Positions 1-7,555 of a DNA stretch of 12,653 bases are shown piece by piece; position 1 is the first letter of the stretch, and each line of letters starts with the position of its first letter. This DNA is from an uncultured Collinsella sp. (GTDB lineage Bacteria > Actinomycetota > Coriobacteriia > Coriobacteriales > Coriobacteriaceae): positions 1-12,653 of the forward strand of contig CABUVC010000029.1 of assembly GCA_902494855.1 (NCBI GenBank), given 5' to 3'. The position numbers were made by a program, and so were the translations under genes. The notes beneath the pieces are model-generated. The model had not been told where the DNA came from and did not search any database. It saw only the letters and a list, made by a program, of their open reading frames with translations.

Positions 1-123
1 CCATGCGCGACGGGTGTTGCGGCTGAGCTCGTCGGTTCCCTCCGGAACGACAAAATCGGACGCAGCCGTCATCGGCACCGATGCCTTCGCATTAGCATGT
101 TCTGCCGAGCGCTCCCGTTTCAT
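1..123 (-). CDS. Partial CDS, N-terminal 41 residues of an unidentified protein
   Basis: An ATG at 123-121 opens a frame with no stop to the left edge of the window (41 codons). It is preceded by a strong ribosome site, GGGGAG, about 4 nt upstream of the ATG on the minus strand. The visible residues begin MKRERSAEHANAKASVPM and continue through a short hydrophilic stretch (TAASDF, VVPEGTDEL) to RNTRRAW. No signal peptide, membrane segment or recognisable motif is seen in this part. It follows the eight-gene cluster in the same direction after a gap of about 124 bp, so it could be read by transcripts passing the weak hairpin at 189-210 or from its own promoter. Function is unknown because the rest of the gene is outside the window. 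Confidence 0.6.
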   Translation of the reverse strand, partial: MKRERSAEHANAKASVPMTAASDFVVPEGTDELSRNTRRAW

Positions 124-151
124 TCCACTCCCCAAAAACATATGGCAATAA

Positions 152-221
152 AGCGTCCAAACTGTAGCACGAATATTGGTATGAAATAGCAGATGATGCG
201 GAGCATCTGCGAGCGTCCAAA
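152..221. repeat. Two 10-bp direct repeats (AGCGTCCAAA) flanking the hairpin
   Basis: AGCGTCCAAA occurs at 152-161 and again at 212-221, exactly 60 bp apart, on either side of the hairpin at 189-210 and upstream of the partial gene at 1-123. They could be regulator sites for that gene or a chance repeat. I see no convincing -35/-10 pair to anchor them. Confidence 0.35.
189..210 (-). terminator. Hairpin after the last gene of the cluster, possible weak terminator
   Basis: GCAGATG at 189-195 pairs perfectly with CATCTGC at 204-210 around an 8-nt loop. It lies 38 bp past the stop codon of the second signal peptidase gene. On the minus strand only a mixed TATTTCAT follows, not a U-run, so it is a poor intrinsic terminator and may instead be an RNA-processing or stability hairpin. 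Confidence 0.3.
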
Positions 222-247
222 TTGCAGGGACGAAAGGCACCGATGAG

Positions 248-961
248 CTATGCCGAGCGGTTGGAATCGCCTGGGGCGCCGGGATCGGCTTCCGCACTTT
301 CATCGGTATGGCCACCGTCGGCATCGCCCTCGTCACCGGCGTCGCCCTGCTCCTCCTGCTCGCGACGGCGCTTTTCGCGAATCTGCTCAACGGCGGCTCG
401 CAAGGCGGCCTCGTCCTCGGCGCGTGCCACCTCTTGCGTTGTCTTGACCATATGGCGAATCTCGAGCACCAGCAGCACGATCAGCGGCACCACGATAAGC
501 GGAAAGAACAGCAGCGGATTGGTGAGCAACGAGACCACCACGCCCAGCCCCGCCGAGACAAAGACCACGCGCCCCACCACGTCGGCGGCGGGCACGGGCG
601 CAGCATCCTCGACCGGATTGGCATCGCCCTTGGTGCGGTAAACCGGCGTGCCGTCGGCCGCATCCTCCACGGCAACGATGCGATGCGTGTTGAGCGAACC
701 CTCCAGCGCGTCATCGGACGAATGGAAGGTGATGATGTCGCCGACCTGGTAGGCCTGGCTGTTGTCGGTATCGACGACGATAAACGAATGCACGGGAATC
801 GCCGGCTCCATCGAGCCGGTCAGCGTACGCATAAAGCCGTAGCCCATGATGGTGGGGATCTCACCAGCGGGCGTGAACACCGTGCGCAGCAGCACCACAA
901 AGGCGACCAGGATCACCACGGTCGCCAACACGTTGATCACGCGGAGCACGTGCTTCATCAC
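248..961 (-). CDS. SipW-like (ER/archaeal-type) signal peptidase I with cytoplasmic tail, second copy
   Basis: A membrane serine peptidase of 237 aa that should remove signal peptides on the outer face of the membrane. A first transmembrane segment (about residues 8-28) leads into the catalytic motif TGSMEP with nucleophile Ser50. LNTHRI supplies His93, the base typical of SipW/SEC11-type enzymes instead of the Lys of LepB, and TKGD supplies Asp113. A second transmembrane segment (about 149-167) is followed by a 70-residue charged tail (ALRAAVEQIREKRRRE, then Asp/Glu/Gly-rich). With the N-terminus inside, the tail is cytoplasmic, and it is long for this family. The GTG at 961 overlaps the preceding stop (GTGATGA); the ATG at 958 is an alternative start, and an AAAGGA site upstream could serve either. 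It is probably translationally coupled to the DUF2357 gene. The family call is strong; the need for a second peptidase in one operon is unexplained. Confidence 0.93.
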   Translation of the reverse strand: MMKHVLRVINVLATVVILVAFVVLLRTVFTPAGEIPTIMGYGFMRTLTGSMEPAIPVHSFIVVDTDNSQAYQVGDIITFHSSDDALEGSLNTHRIVAVEDAADGTPVYRTKGDANPVEDAAPVPAADVVGRVVFVSAGLGVVVSLLTNPLLFFPLIVVPLIVLLVLEIRHMVKTTQEVARAEDEAALRAAVEQIREKRRREQEEQGDAGDEGDADGGHTDESAEADPGAPGDSNRSA

Positions 962-3192
962 TTGTCGGCGTCCTTTGCGGAAGGCTCGGGGTCGGCAGCG
1001 ACCTCGCCCTCGGTGGCATCCGCCGCAGAAGCGCCATCCTCGTCAGGCGCGGCGACCACGCCCTCGCCAGCCTCGCCGCGCAAGCGAGCCAGCAGATAGC
1101 GCGATAGGCTGTTGCCCTCGGCACGGCGCTCGGCGCGGGCGCGATCGCGCTCGGACTGCTCCAGCTCGTGTGTCAACGAGTCCAAGCGTTGCTGCATCTC
1201 CGCGCGGGCGACCTCGAGCTCGCGCTCGTGCGCGGCCTTGGCGGCGGCGAGTTCCTGCTCAGTACGCTCCCCTGCCTCGAGCTCGGCTGCGGCGGCACGC
1301 GCGTCGGCGTCGGCACGAGCCTCCTCGGCGGCATCGCGCTCGGCAGCGGCAGCGGCGACCTTCTCGTTGGCATCCACCGTAGCCTGCTCAACGGCAGAAT
1401 CGGCGGCAGCACGGGCGGCATCGATTGCGGCATCGGCCGCCTGCTGAGCGGCGGAGACCTTCTCCTCGGCCGCGGCAACGGCGTCGGCGAGCGCCTGCTC
1501 CGCTGCGACCGCGGCGGCGTCTGCCGCCTCCTGCGCGGCACGGGCATCGCGCTCGGCCGTCAGCTGCGCTTCCTCAATCTGCAGCTGAGCGGCGTCCAGC
1601 TTGGCATGCAGCTCGGCAACTTCCTTGGCGCACGTCTCGCGCACGCCGGCAAGCTCGGCCGCGGCTGCGTCCTTGGCGGCCTGCAGCTCAGCGGCATCGG
1701 CGGCCACCTTGGCAGCCAGGGCCGCAGCGGCGTCACTCTCGACCTGCGCGACCTGCTCGGAGGCTGCCTGCTCGGCGGCAGCAACCTTGGCGTCCGCGTC
1801 GGCACGAGCGGCCGCGACCTCGGCATCGGCCTCGGCACGCGTCTGCGCCAGCTGCGCCGCCGCAGTCTCACGCGCCTCGACAGCGTCGGCCTCGGCAGCT
1901 TTCTTGCCCGCCTCGACATCCTCCAGCGAGCCGCGCAGTTCCTCGGCATCCGCCTCGGCCATCTGAGCGCGCTGCGTCAACGCCAGCTCGCGCGTCTTGG
2001 CCTCGTCCAGTTCGTCGGCCAGGTCGTCGCGCTCGTCGGTCAACGCGTGCGCCTGCACCTTCCAGGATTTCACCTGGCCCTGCAGCTCCTCGATCTGCTC
2101 GCGCGCCTCGGCCAGCGCCTGCTCGGCATCGAGCTGGGCCTGCGTGACCTCCTCCACAAACACGCGACGGACCTCAACGTCGGGCAGGTCGGGGCTATCA
2201 ACCTGCACCTCCTTAATCTCCTTAATAAACTTGGGCGCCACCGGTGCGTGTTGCACGTTCTCGAGCTCCTGCAGGTTGCGCTCATCGTCGGTCAGGCTCT
2301 TAAAGACGGCGTAGTTGTTAATGAGGTTGGTGTACATCTGCACCATGTACTCGTCATCGAACGCCAGCGCCTGCTGCTGCACATCGATGTTGTAGCCCAC
2401 CTTGTCGTAGCGCTCCATAAACTGCCACAGCTGGTAGCACTTGCGGTAGTTGGGGTCCTTCATGATGAGGTTGGTGCGCTGGATGGGGCTGCGAACCGCA
2501 CTGCAGCCGTTCATGATCTGGCAGAACGACGCGCCGCGCAGCGCCATGACCAGGCGACGCACGCGGTCGATGCGCATAAAGACGTCCATGTTGTCGGCGT
2601 CGTTCTCGGCAAAGCTCTGGCGGTTTTTGACCGTCATCTCGACGTTGTACTCGATCTGCTCGTACGCGTCGTCGATCTTGCTGTGCATCTTAAAGCGGTT
2701 GCGGATCTCGTTGCCCGTCGACCAAAAGATCACGTCGGTGCGCTTGTCCACAAACGTCAGCAGGCGCTGAATCAAGTGGTAGATAAAGCGGTTCTCGTAC
2801 AGGTCGTAGGTCTCAACGGTATTGACATTGAGGATGCGCGTGGGGTGAACTCCGCCGTCGTCGCTCGGCGCCAAAAACTGCGTGTTTTGGCTCAGATGGC
2901 GAACGCTGTCGGCGCTGATCTTTTTGGCGAGCGAGACCGGCACCACCTCTTCCTCGGTGGTGATAAAGCGGCGCGGCTTTTCGATGATGGTGTTGATGGC
3001 GTCGAGCGAGTCCTCGATCATGCTGATCCATTCCTCGTCCACCACCTTGACGAGCTCCTCGCGCTGCTGTTCGATCGTGGTGCCCGAGGCCTGCGCCATC
3101 TCAAACAGATAGCGAAAGTAGCGGCTGTCCTCCTGGATGGGCTCCATCTGCTCGGAGAAGCTGGTATAGAGGTCCTGAATGGTCTCGGACAT
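958..3192 (-). CDS. DUF2357 (McrC-like N-terminal domain) protein with long Ala-rich coiled coil and no nuclease
   Basis: This 744-aa protein has two halves. Residues 1 to about 340 are globular and match the DUF2357 domain found beside McrB-type ATPases: the signature TVETYDLYENRF at 125-136, then SPIQRTNLIMKDPNYRKCYQ around 235-254. In typical relatives a PD-(D/E)XK nuclease follows. Here no D...(D/E)xK motif is visible. Instead residues about 345-690 form a very Ala/Glu/Asp-rich helical coiled coil, ending in a short basic patch (RDRARAERR) and an acidic tail. No signal peptide or membrane segment is seen, so the protein should be cytoplasmic. The start is ATG 3192 with GGAG 6 nt upstream. 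It follows the ATPase gene by 69 bp and overlaps the second signal peptidase, so it is likely the ATPase's partner. The domain match is from memory of the motif. A purely structural or scaffold role is inferred. Confidence 0.78.
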   Translation of the reverse strand: MSETIQDLYTSFSEQMEPIQEDSRYFRYLFEMAQASGTTIEQQREELVKVVDEEWISMIEDSLDAINTIIEKPRRFITTEEEVVPVSLAKKISADSVRHLSQNTQFLAPSDDGGVHPTRILNVNTVETYDLYENRFIYHLIQRLLTFVDKRTDVIFWSTGNEIRNRFKMHSKIDDAYEQIEYNVEMTVKNRQSFAENDADNMDVFMRIDRVRRLVMALRGASFCQIMNGCSAVRSPIQRTNLIMKDPNYRKCYQLWQFMERYDKVGYNIDVQQQALAFDDEYMVQMYTNLINNYAVFKSLTDDERNLQELENVQHAPVAPKFIKEIKEVQVDSPDLPDVEVRRVFVEEVTQAQLDAEQALAEAREQIEELQGQVKSWKVQAHALTDERDDLADELDEAKTRELALTQRAQMAEADAEELRGSLEDVEAGKKAAEADAVEARETAAAQLAQTRAEADAEVAAARADADAKVAAAEQAASEQVAQVESDAAAALAAKVAADAAELQAAKDAAAAELAGVRETCAKEVAELHAKLDAAQLQIEEAQLTAERDARAAQEAADAAAVAAEQALADAVAAAEEKVSAAQQAADAAIDAARAAADSAVEQATVDANEKVAAAAAERDAAEEARADADARAAAAELEAGERTEQELAAAKAAHERELEVARAEMQQRLDSLTHELEQSERDRARAERRAEGNSLSRYLLARLRGEAGEGVVAAPDEDGASAADATEGEVAADPEPSAKDADK

Positions 3193-3223
3193 GGGTTACT
3201 CCATAGATTGGATCGATCGGAAA

Positions 3224-3249
3224 GGGGCGAGGCGACATCACGCCGCCCC
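3224..3249 (-). other. GC-rich hairpin between the ATPase and DUF2357 genes
   Basis: On the minus strand GGGGCGGCG pairs with CGC-(CT bulge)-CGCCCC around a 6-nt loop, inside the 69-bp gap between the two genes. No U-run follows. It may be a processing or stability element that sets the ratio of ATPase to coiled-coil protein. Confidence 0.35.
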
Positions 3250-3261
3250 GCACTTACAGCA

Positions 3262-4953
3262 TTAGTAGAAGTTCTGGATCCGCTGCAAGTACATGACGGA
3301 ATCGGGCAGGCCGCCCTCGCCAAAGGTCTTCTCGATGTACTCGATCAGGCCCTTCATCTCGTCGCGCACAAAGCTCACGTTCATGGACTCAAACTTCTTG
3401 AGCACCTTGCGGGCGATGATGTAGTCCATGCCACCCAGCTCGGTGCCGCCGCACGCCACGTACACGGGGATAAAGTCGTACATCTGCTTGATGATACGGT
3501 TACCAAAGGCCAGCTTAAAGCGGGTCTGCAGGTACTGGTCCAGCTTGTGCATCTTCTGGAGCAGCTCCTCGTCGATCACGTACTCGACCTTGGCCTTCTG
3601 GAACAGATACTGCAGATGCTCGGCCGTCACGTGCACGCGCTCGTGCGGCTCGCACTCAAACGCATCGGCGCGCTCGTTGAGCTCGATGGGAATCGCACGG
3701 TCGTACACCTTGTCCGTGATGGTAAAGGTGGAGTCGTCGTTGTTGGCCGTGCCGATAAACCACAGGCTGTCGGGAATGGTGAGCTTGCCGTCGTGCAGGC
3801 CCTTGGGGTCGGCGGCCCACTGGGTAGGCACCAGATCGAGCACCCACTCGTCGTGGCTGGGCATCTCGAGCACCGACAGGATCTCGGCAAAGTAGTACTC
3901 CACGCGGGCGAGGTTCATCTCGTCGAGCACGATCATGGACGGGTCCTGGCGAAGGCCTGCCTCGTACACGGCGCGGAGGAACTCGGTCTCGTTAAAGCGC
4001 TTGGAAAACTCGTTAAAGTAGCCCAGCACCTCGGTGCGGTCGCGAAAACTCGGCTGCACCGACACGATGGTCGCGGGGTTGTCCAAGTAGCGGCTAAAGC
4101 TGTAGGGCAGCGACGTCTTACCGGTACCCGAGATGCCCTCCAGGATCAGCAGCTTGGAGGCGGCCATGCCGGCCACAAAGCGGCGGATGATCTCGGGCGT
4201 GTAGTAGAGCTTCATCTGGCTGCACGCAAACGCGCGGAAGCTGTCGACAAAGTCCTCCAGCGAGATGGCATCGTCGTAGACCGGCGACTCCCAGTCGCGG
4301 TACTTAAGGTCCACCAGGGACAGCTTGGGGAAGCGGTTGGCCTGGGCGATTTCTTTTTCCTCGGCAAGGGTCTTGGCCTCGACGGTGGCCTTGGCCATGG
4401 CGGCCGCGGCGTCCTTGACACCCGCGCCGTCGAGCGCGAGCGATGCGTTGCCCGACACCACGGCGGCCGTGGCGCCCTCGCCCGTACCGGCACCCGTAGC
4501 GGCGCCCACCACGTTGCCCACCGTGGGCAGATGGTCGTCGGCCAGGGCCGAGGCGCCCACGTACGGAATCTGCTTGGTGCCGCCCATGGCATTGACCTTG
4601 AGCGCCAGCAGCTTGTTCTTCTCGTCCATGAGGTCGAGCACCTGCTTGTTCAGGCGACCGATCTCGCGATAGAGCGCCTTGTTGGACGTGTCGTCGCGAT
4701 GCAGGCGGCGGTTGATGCGGTAGCGGTGGACCAGAATGGCCACGATCAGCACGGGAACCGCGATGAGCATGGCAAACAGAATGATCGCGCCGATCTTGCC
4801 CACTAGGTCAAACGTGGTGAAGTAGGTCATAAAGATGTTGAAGTACTCAACCCAGCCAAACACCAGCAGGTTAAGGATGGAGCTCACAACGGCAACGACG
4901 TTGTAGACGACCTTTGCCAGCAGCTCCCAGGCAAATCCCAGAAACTCACTCAC
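3262..4953 (-). CDS. Membrane-anchored McrB-like AAA+ ATPase
   Basis: A 563-aa NTPase. The N-terminus holds two hydrophobic segments (about 15-34 and 54-76) forming a membrane hairpin, a short coiled coil (about 90-118) and an Ala/Gly-rich linker (about 121-190). The AAA+ domain follows: Walker A GISGTGKTS at 273-281, Walker B MIVLDEMN with Asp344/Glu345, and FIGTANNDD with A403-N404-N405-D406-D407 at the place of the McrB signature MNxxD (Met replaced by Ala), then DKVYDRA with Arg419 as a candidate finger. These motifs are the McrB/dynein-like type, so nucleotide-driven remodelling of a partner is expected, and the partner is probably the DUF2357 protein next door. Classical McrB is soluble and binds DNA through an N-terminal domain. 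Here that domain is replaced by membrane segments. The start is GTG 4953 with AGGAGGA 9 nt upstream, overlapping the preceding peptidase gene by 8 nt. GTP versus ATP preference cannot be told from sequence. Confidence 0.88.
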   Translation of the reverse strand: MSEFLGFAWELLAKVVYNVVAVVSSILNLLVFGWVEYFNIFMTYFTTFDLVGKIGAIILFAMLIAVPVLIVAILVHRYRINRRLHRDDTSNKALYREIGRLNKQVLDLMDEKNKLLALKVNAMGGTKQIPYVGASALADDHLPTVGNVVGAATGAGTGEGATAAVVSGNASLALDGAGVKDAAAAMAKATVEAKTLAEEKEIAQANRFPKLSLVDLKYRDWESPVYDDAISLEDFVDSFRAFACSQMKLYYTPEIIRRFVAGMAASKLLILEGISGTGKTSLPYSFSRYLDNPATIVSVQPSFRDRTEVLGYFNEFSKRFNETEFLRAVYEAGLRQDPSMIVLDEMNLARVEYYFAEILSVLEMPSHDEWVLDLVPTQWAADPKGLHDGKLTIPDSLWFIGTANNDDSTFTITDKVYDRAIPIELNERADAFECEPHERVHVTAEHLQYLFQKAKVEYVIDEELLQKMHKLDQYLQTRFKLAFGNRIIKQMYDFIPVYVACGGTELGGMDYIIARKVLKKFESMNVSFVRDEMKGLIEYIEKTFGEGGLPDSVMYLQRIQNFY

Positions 4954-5695
4954 CGTCGGTATCCTCCTGCTTGGTCGCGTTCATCGCCGCCTCGGCCTCG
5001 GCCTTCAGACGACGGGCCTCCTCGAGCTTGGCCTCGGCCTGGGCGAGCTGCTCGGCGGCGTTATCGGCGGTGACGGTGGCGGTGTCACCCTTGCCCTCGG
5101 CATCCACGATGGCAGCCGCGGCGGCCAGGCGGTCTTCCTCGGCCATGGCGCGCTTAAGGTTCATGCCCACCACGATAAGGTGATACACCTGGTAGATAAA
5201 GAACAGCAGCATGGGCAGGACAATCACAATGAGGAAGCCCATGGAGCTGGACAGAAAGTCCATGACCTTGCCCATCTGCGGCAACGCGAACAGGTACTTA
5301 CCAACGATGTCTCCGTCGCTGATGATGTGCGTATCGGCCACGTCGTTGTTATCGCCCTTGGTGGTAAAGCTGCGCATGCCGTTGACCTCGTCGATGGCGG
5401 CGATGCGGTGCGTGTTGAGCGCGTACTCGTTGTCGATAATGGTGTGGAACGTCACGATGTCGCCCACCTCGAGCTTGGAGGTGTCGCACTTTTTGATGAC
5501 GATGAGGTCGCCCTTGTTAAACGTGGGCGCCATGGAGTCGGACTGTACGGCGAGCGGGGTGAAGCCGGCGATGTCCGAGACGCTGCCGTCCTCGCGCGTG
5601 GCGAGCGTGGTAAACGCGTACAGGGCCGCCACCAGGATGATGATCCACATGACGACGCTCAGTGCGATGGATGCGGCCTTTTTAACAGATTGCAT
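4946..5695 (-). CDS. SipW-like (ER/archaeal-type) signal peptidase I with coiled-coil tail, first copy
   Basis: A 249-aa membrane serine peptidase predicted to process the four exported proteins encoded just upstream. Transmembrane segment 1 spans about residues 10-31. The nucleophile is Ser54 in QSDSMAP, the base His96 in LNTHRI, and the acid Asp115 in TTKGDNND, a Ser/His/Asp arrangement as in SipW and SEC11 rather than LepB. Transmembrane segment 2 spans about 153-177. The cytoplasmic tail (178-249) has a helical, heptad-like stretch (AAEQLAQAEAKLEEARRLKA) not expected of a minimal SipW. The start is ATG 5695 with AAGGGA close upstream. It lies 60 bp after the last substrate gene and overlaps the ATPase gene by 8 nt. 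It is clearly diverged from the second copy at 248-961, sharing mainly the catalytic blocks, so the two may differ in substrate or partner. Confidence 0.94.
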   Translation of the reverse strand: MQSVKKAASIALSVVMWIIILVAALYAFTTLATREDGSVSDIAGFTPLAVQSDSMAPTFNKGDLIVIKKCDTSKLEVGDIVTFHTIIDNEYALNTHRIAAIDEVNGMRSFTTKGDNNDVADTHIISDGDIVGKYLFALPQMGKVMDFLSSSMGFLIVIVLPMLLFFIYQVYHLIVVGMNLKRAMAEEDRLAAAAAIVDAEGKGDTATVTADNAAEQLAQAEAKLEEARRLKAEAEAAMNATKQEDTDGE

Positions 5696-5730
5696 GATGT
5701 CCCTTACTACCGTGTCTGACTAGGTCGTGC

Positions 5731-5746
5731 GCGGCCCGATGGCCGC
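5731..5746 (-). other. Perfect hairpin between the last substrate gene and the first peptidase gene
   Basis: GCGGCC (5731-5736) and GGCCGC (5741-5746) form a perfect 6-bp stem with a 4-nt loop in the 60-bp gap. No U-run follows on the minus strand, so full termination is unlikely. It may protect the 3' end of the upstream, more abundant substrate message. Confidence 0.35.
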
Positions 5747-5755
5747 CGTGCATAT

Positions 5756-6562
5756 CTACTGTTCCTCGATGCCCTCAAAGCGCATCGAAACCGAATAGTT
5801 AGCTCCTTTTAGCATATTAGTGCAATTTGGGTCCGTTCCCTCGAGCCATATGCGAACGGTTACCGGCTTGTCCGTATCTTTCGTTAGGTCGAACATGTCG
5901 CTGGCCGCGCTCGCCATGCCCGAGTCGAGCCCAAAGACGGTGGCCGAGCCAGACGAGCCTCCGCCTCCGTTGGGGTTGTAGACCCAGGTGTGGCCGTCGG
6001 CGGTAAAGCTCATGCGCATGGCGCTGGCCATGCCCTGCGTGTCGGAGCTAAATCGCGTGCCGGACGCGCCACCGTCGCCGTCCTGCCCGGTCAGGCGAAC
6101 GCGCAGGTCCGTACTGCTCATAAAGTGCAGCGTGAACTCCAAGTAGGCGCCGGTCGCGGGATCGGCGGTGGAGCCGTCCTCGAAGGTAAAAGTCTGGTAG
6201 TCGCTCGTGGTGACGGGCTTGAGCCTGGACGCATTAATGTCCACGCCCTTTTCGCTGGCGATGCGTGCCGAGATCTGGTCGAAGCCCAGGCTGCGCACGT
6301 ATTCGTCGAATGTGGCGTGCTCGTCCAGGTCAAAGCGCAGCGAGCCGTCGGCGTTGGCGTCGATCATGAGCATGCGGGTCTTGGCGCTATCGGCGATGGA
6401 GAACCAGGCGAACGTTGCCATGGCTATCGCCACCAGCGCAAACAGCACCAGCACCACGGTGGTGGTGAGCTTGCGGCGCAGGTCGGTGTCGGCGGGGGCT
6501 TGCGCGCCGGCGGGCTTGCCGGTGGCGGGCGTGCAGCTGGCGGTGGGTTGCTTACGCGTCAT
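5756..6562 (-). CDS. Exported protein with SipW-type signal peptide (substrate D, nearest the peptidase)
   Basis: A 268-aa protein. A 30-residue polar, basic N-region (ending DLRRK) is followed by a hydrophobic core (about 34-50) and TFAWFS at 50-55, the hallmark end of SipW-cognate signal peptides; cleavage near the Trp is expected by analogy with TasA (TWA-AF). The mature part is acidic and Ser/Thr/Gly-rich, without further membrane segments, and includes a Gly/Ser run (NGGGGSSGS). The C-terminus has VRIWLEGTDPNC (Glu241, Cys247), a motif shared with the other three exported proteins. It is probably a beta-rich surface or fibre subunit. The start ATG 6562 is only 2 nt past the previous stop, with a weak GGTGAG site, so coupled translation is likely. 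The last codons are oddly AT-rich for this operon (about 5790-5835). Confidence 0.85.
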   Translation of the reverse strand: MTRKQPTASCTPATGKPAGAQAPADTDLRRKLTTTVVLVLFALVAIAMATFAWFSIADSAKTRMLMIDANADGSLRFDLDEHATFDEYVRSLGFDQISARIASEKGVDINASRLKPVTTSDYQTFTFEDGSTADPATGAYLEFTLHFMSSTDLRVRLTGQDGDGGASGTRFSSDTQGMASAMRMSFTADGHTWVYNPNGGGGSSGSATVFGLDSGMASAASDMFDLTKDTDKPVTVRIWLEGTDPNCTNMLKGANYSVSMRFEGIEEQ

Positions 6563-6564
6563 GG

Positions 6565-7542
6565 CTACTCACCGTCCAAGGTCGCAAAGAGCGCCAGGTG
6601 CAAGGTGCCCGGGTCTTGATAGAGATAGTCGGCGCTATCGGGGTCGGTGCCCTCGATGTAGTAATAGATATCCAAGCGATAGGTCTGGCCAAGCCCCAGC
6701 GTGGCAAGCGAGTTTTGTGGGCGCATGGCTGTCTCGCTCGTGTCCAGCGTAAAGGCGGCCGGGTCCCGCGTTACGTTGGCACCGCAAGCGAGCTGGCCGT
6801 TTTGCCAGCCCAAGAGCATGCCCTCGGTGTAGCCCGCCAGGCCCGCAGGGACGGTCGCGGGATGCTCGTCGCGATGGCCGCCGTCGGAGCTGTCGAGCTC
6901 AAAGATGTTGGCGGCAAGCACCTGGTTGCCGCTCGAGATTTTAATGCCCACGCGGGCCGCACGCAGCAGCTCGGCGTTGGCGTCCTGCGGGACCAGGGAT
7001 TCGGCCAGATACAAGCTGACCTTACCCTTTACTTTGTTGGCACCCGTTCCGGTAATGGTGGGGCGCAGGTCGATCCAGCCGTGATAGAACGCGGAGCCAT
7101 TGTCTTTTGCCTGCTCAAACACCGTGGCATCGCCGGCGGAGTTGTTTTGCGCGCAGGCAGCAAAGCCGTTGAGATCGAAGGTCGAGACCGGGTAGAGCGT
7201 CACGGCGCCGTTCGCGTTGGAAGCCAGAGAAACGTCGCCCTGCTGCGACCAGCTGCCGGCGTCGGCGTCGCCCAGCTCCAGCACCAGCTTGGACGTGTCG
7301 CTGTGCACGCTCACCGAGCTGGTGTTGACCTTCATGTTGCTGGTAAACCAGGCATACGTCGCGGCGCCCAAGATGGCGGCGAGCGCTACCATCACGAGCG
7401 CGATGTAGGCACGCGCGCGGCGGGCGTGGCGGCGGGTAGTGGTTGCGGGCTCGGTGGGCTCGAAGGCGGCGGTTGCCGCCGTGTTGACGCGCGCCGCCTC
7501 TGCCTCGCTGCCGTCTAGCTGCATCTGCTTCTTATCTTGCAT
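6565..7542 (-). CDS. Exported protein with SipW-type signal peptide (substrate C)
   Basis: A 325-aa protein. I chose the ATG at 7542 because it has an AAGGGGG site about 10 nt upstream and lies 13 bp past the preceding stop; a longer reading to 7650 would run into the upstream gene. The N-region is long (about 45 residues, ending RRHARRARA). Then come a hydrophobic core (about 46-61) and TYAWF at 62-66, the SipW-cognate signature. The mature part has LYPVSTFDLNGF, a phrase echoed in substrate B (LYPISTADLSRF) and more loosely in substrate A (LDPVSTDNV), supporting common ancestry. The C-terminal motif is YIEGTDPDS (Glu297), where the Cys seen in the sister proteins is replaced by Ser. Probably a secreted or surface structural subunit; no enzyme motif is seen. 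Confidence 0.85.
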   Translation of the reverse strand: MQDKKQMQLDGSEAEAARVNTAATAAFEPTEPATTTRRHARRARAYIALVMVALAAILGAATYAWFTSNMKVNTSSVSVHSDTSKLVLELGDADAGSWSQQGDVSLASNANGAVTLYPVSTFDLNGFAACAQNNSAGDATVFEQAKDNGSAFYHGWIDLRPTITGTGANKVKGKVSLYLAESLVPQDANAELLRAARVGIKISSGNQVLAANIFELDSSDGGHRDEHPATVPAGLAGYTEGMLLGWQNGQLACGANVTRDPAAFTLDTSETAMRPQNSLATLGLGQTYRLDIYYYIEGTDPDSADYLYQDPGTLHLALFATLDGE

Positions 7543-7555
7543 GCCACTCGCCCCC

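Noticed and set aside
1168..4806. A 1212-codon open frame on the plus strand
   Set aside because: It is antisense to the DUF2357 and ATPase genes and results from GC-rich codon bias. Its translation is low-complexity Leu/Gly/His/Val without domains, whereas the minus-strand products have clear motifs and ribosome sites.
958..4953. Active McrBC-type restriction system
   Set aside because: No nuclease motif is visible in the DUF2357 partner, no DNA-binding domain is recognisable on the ATPase, and the ATPase is membrane-anchored among secretion genes. A defence role by another mechanism is not excluded.
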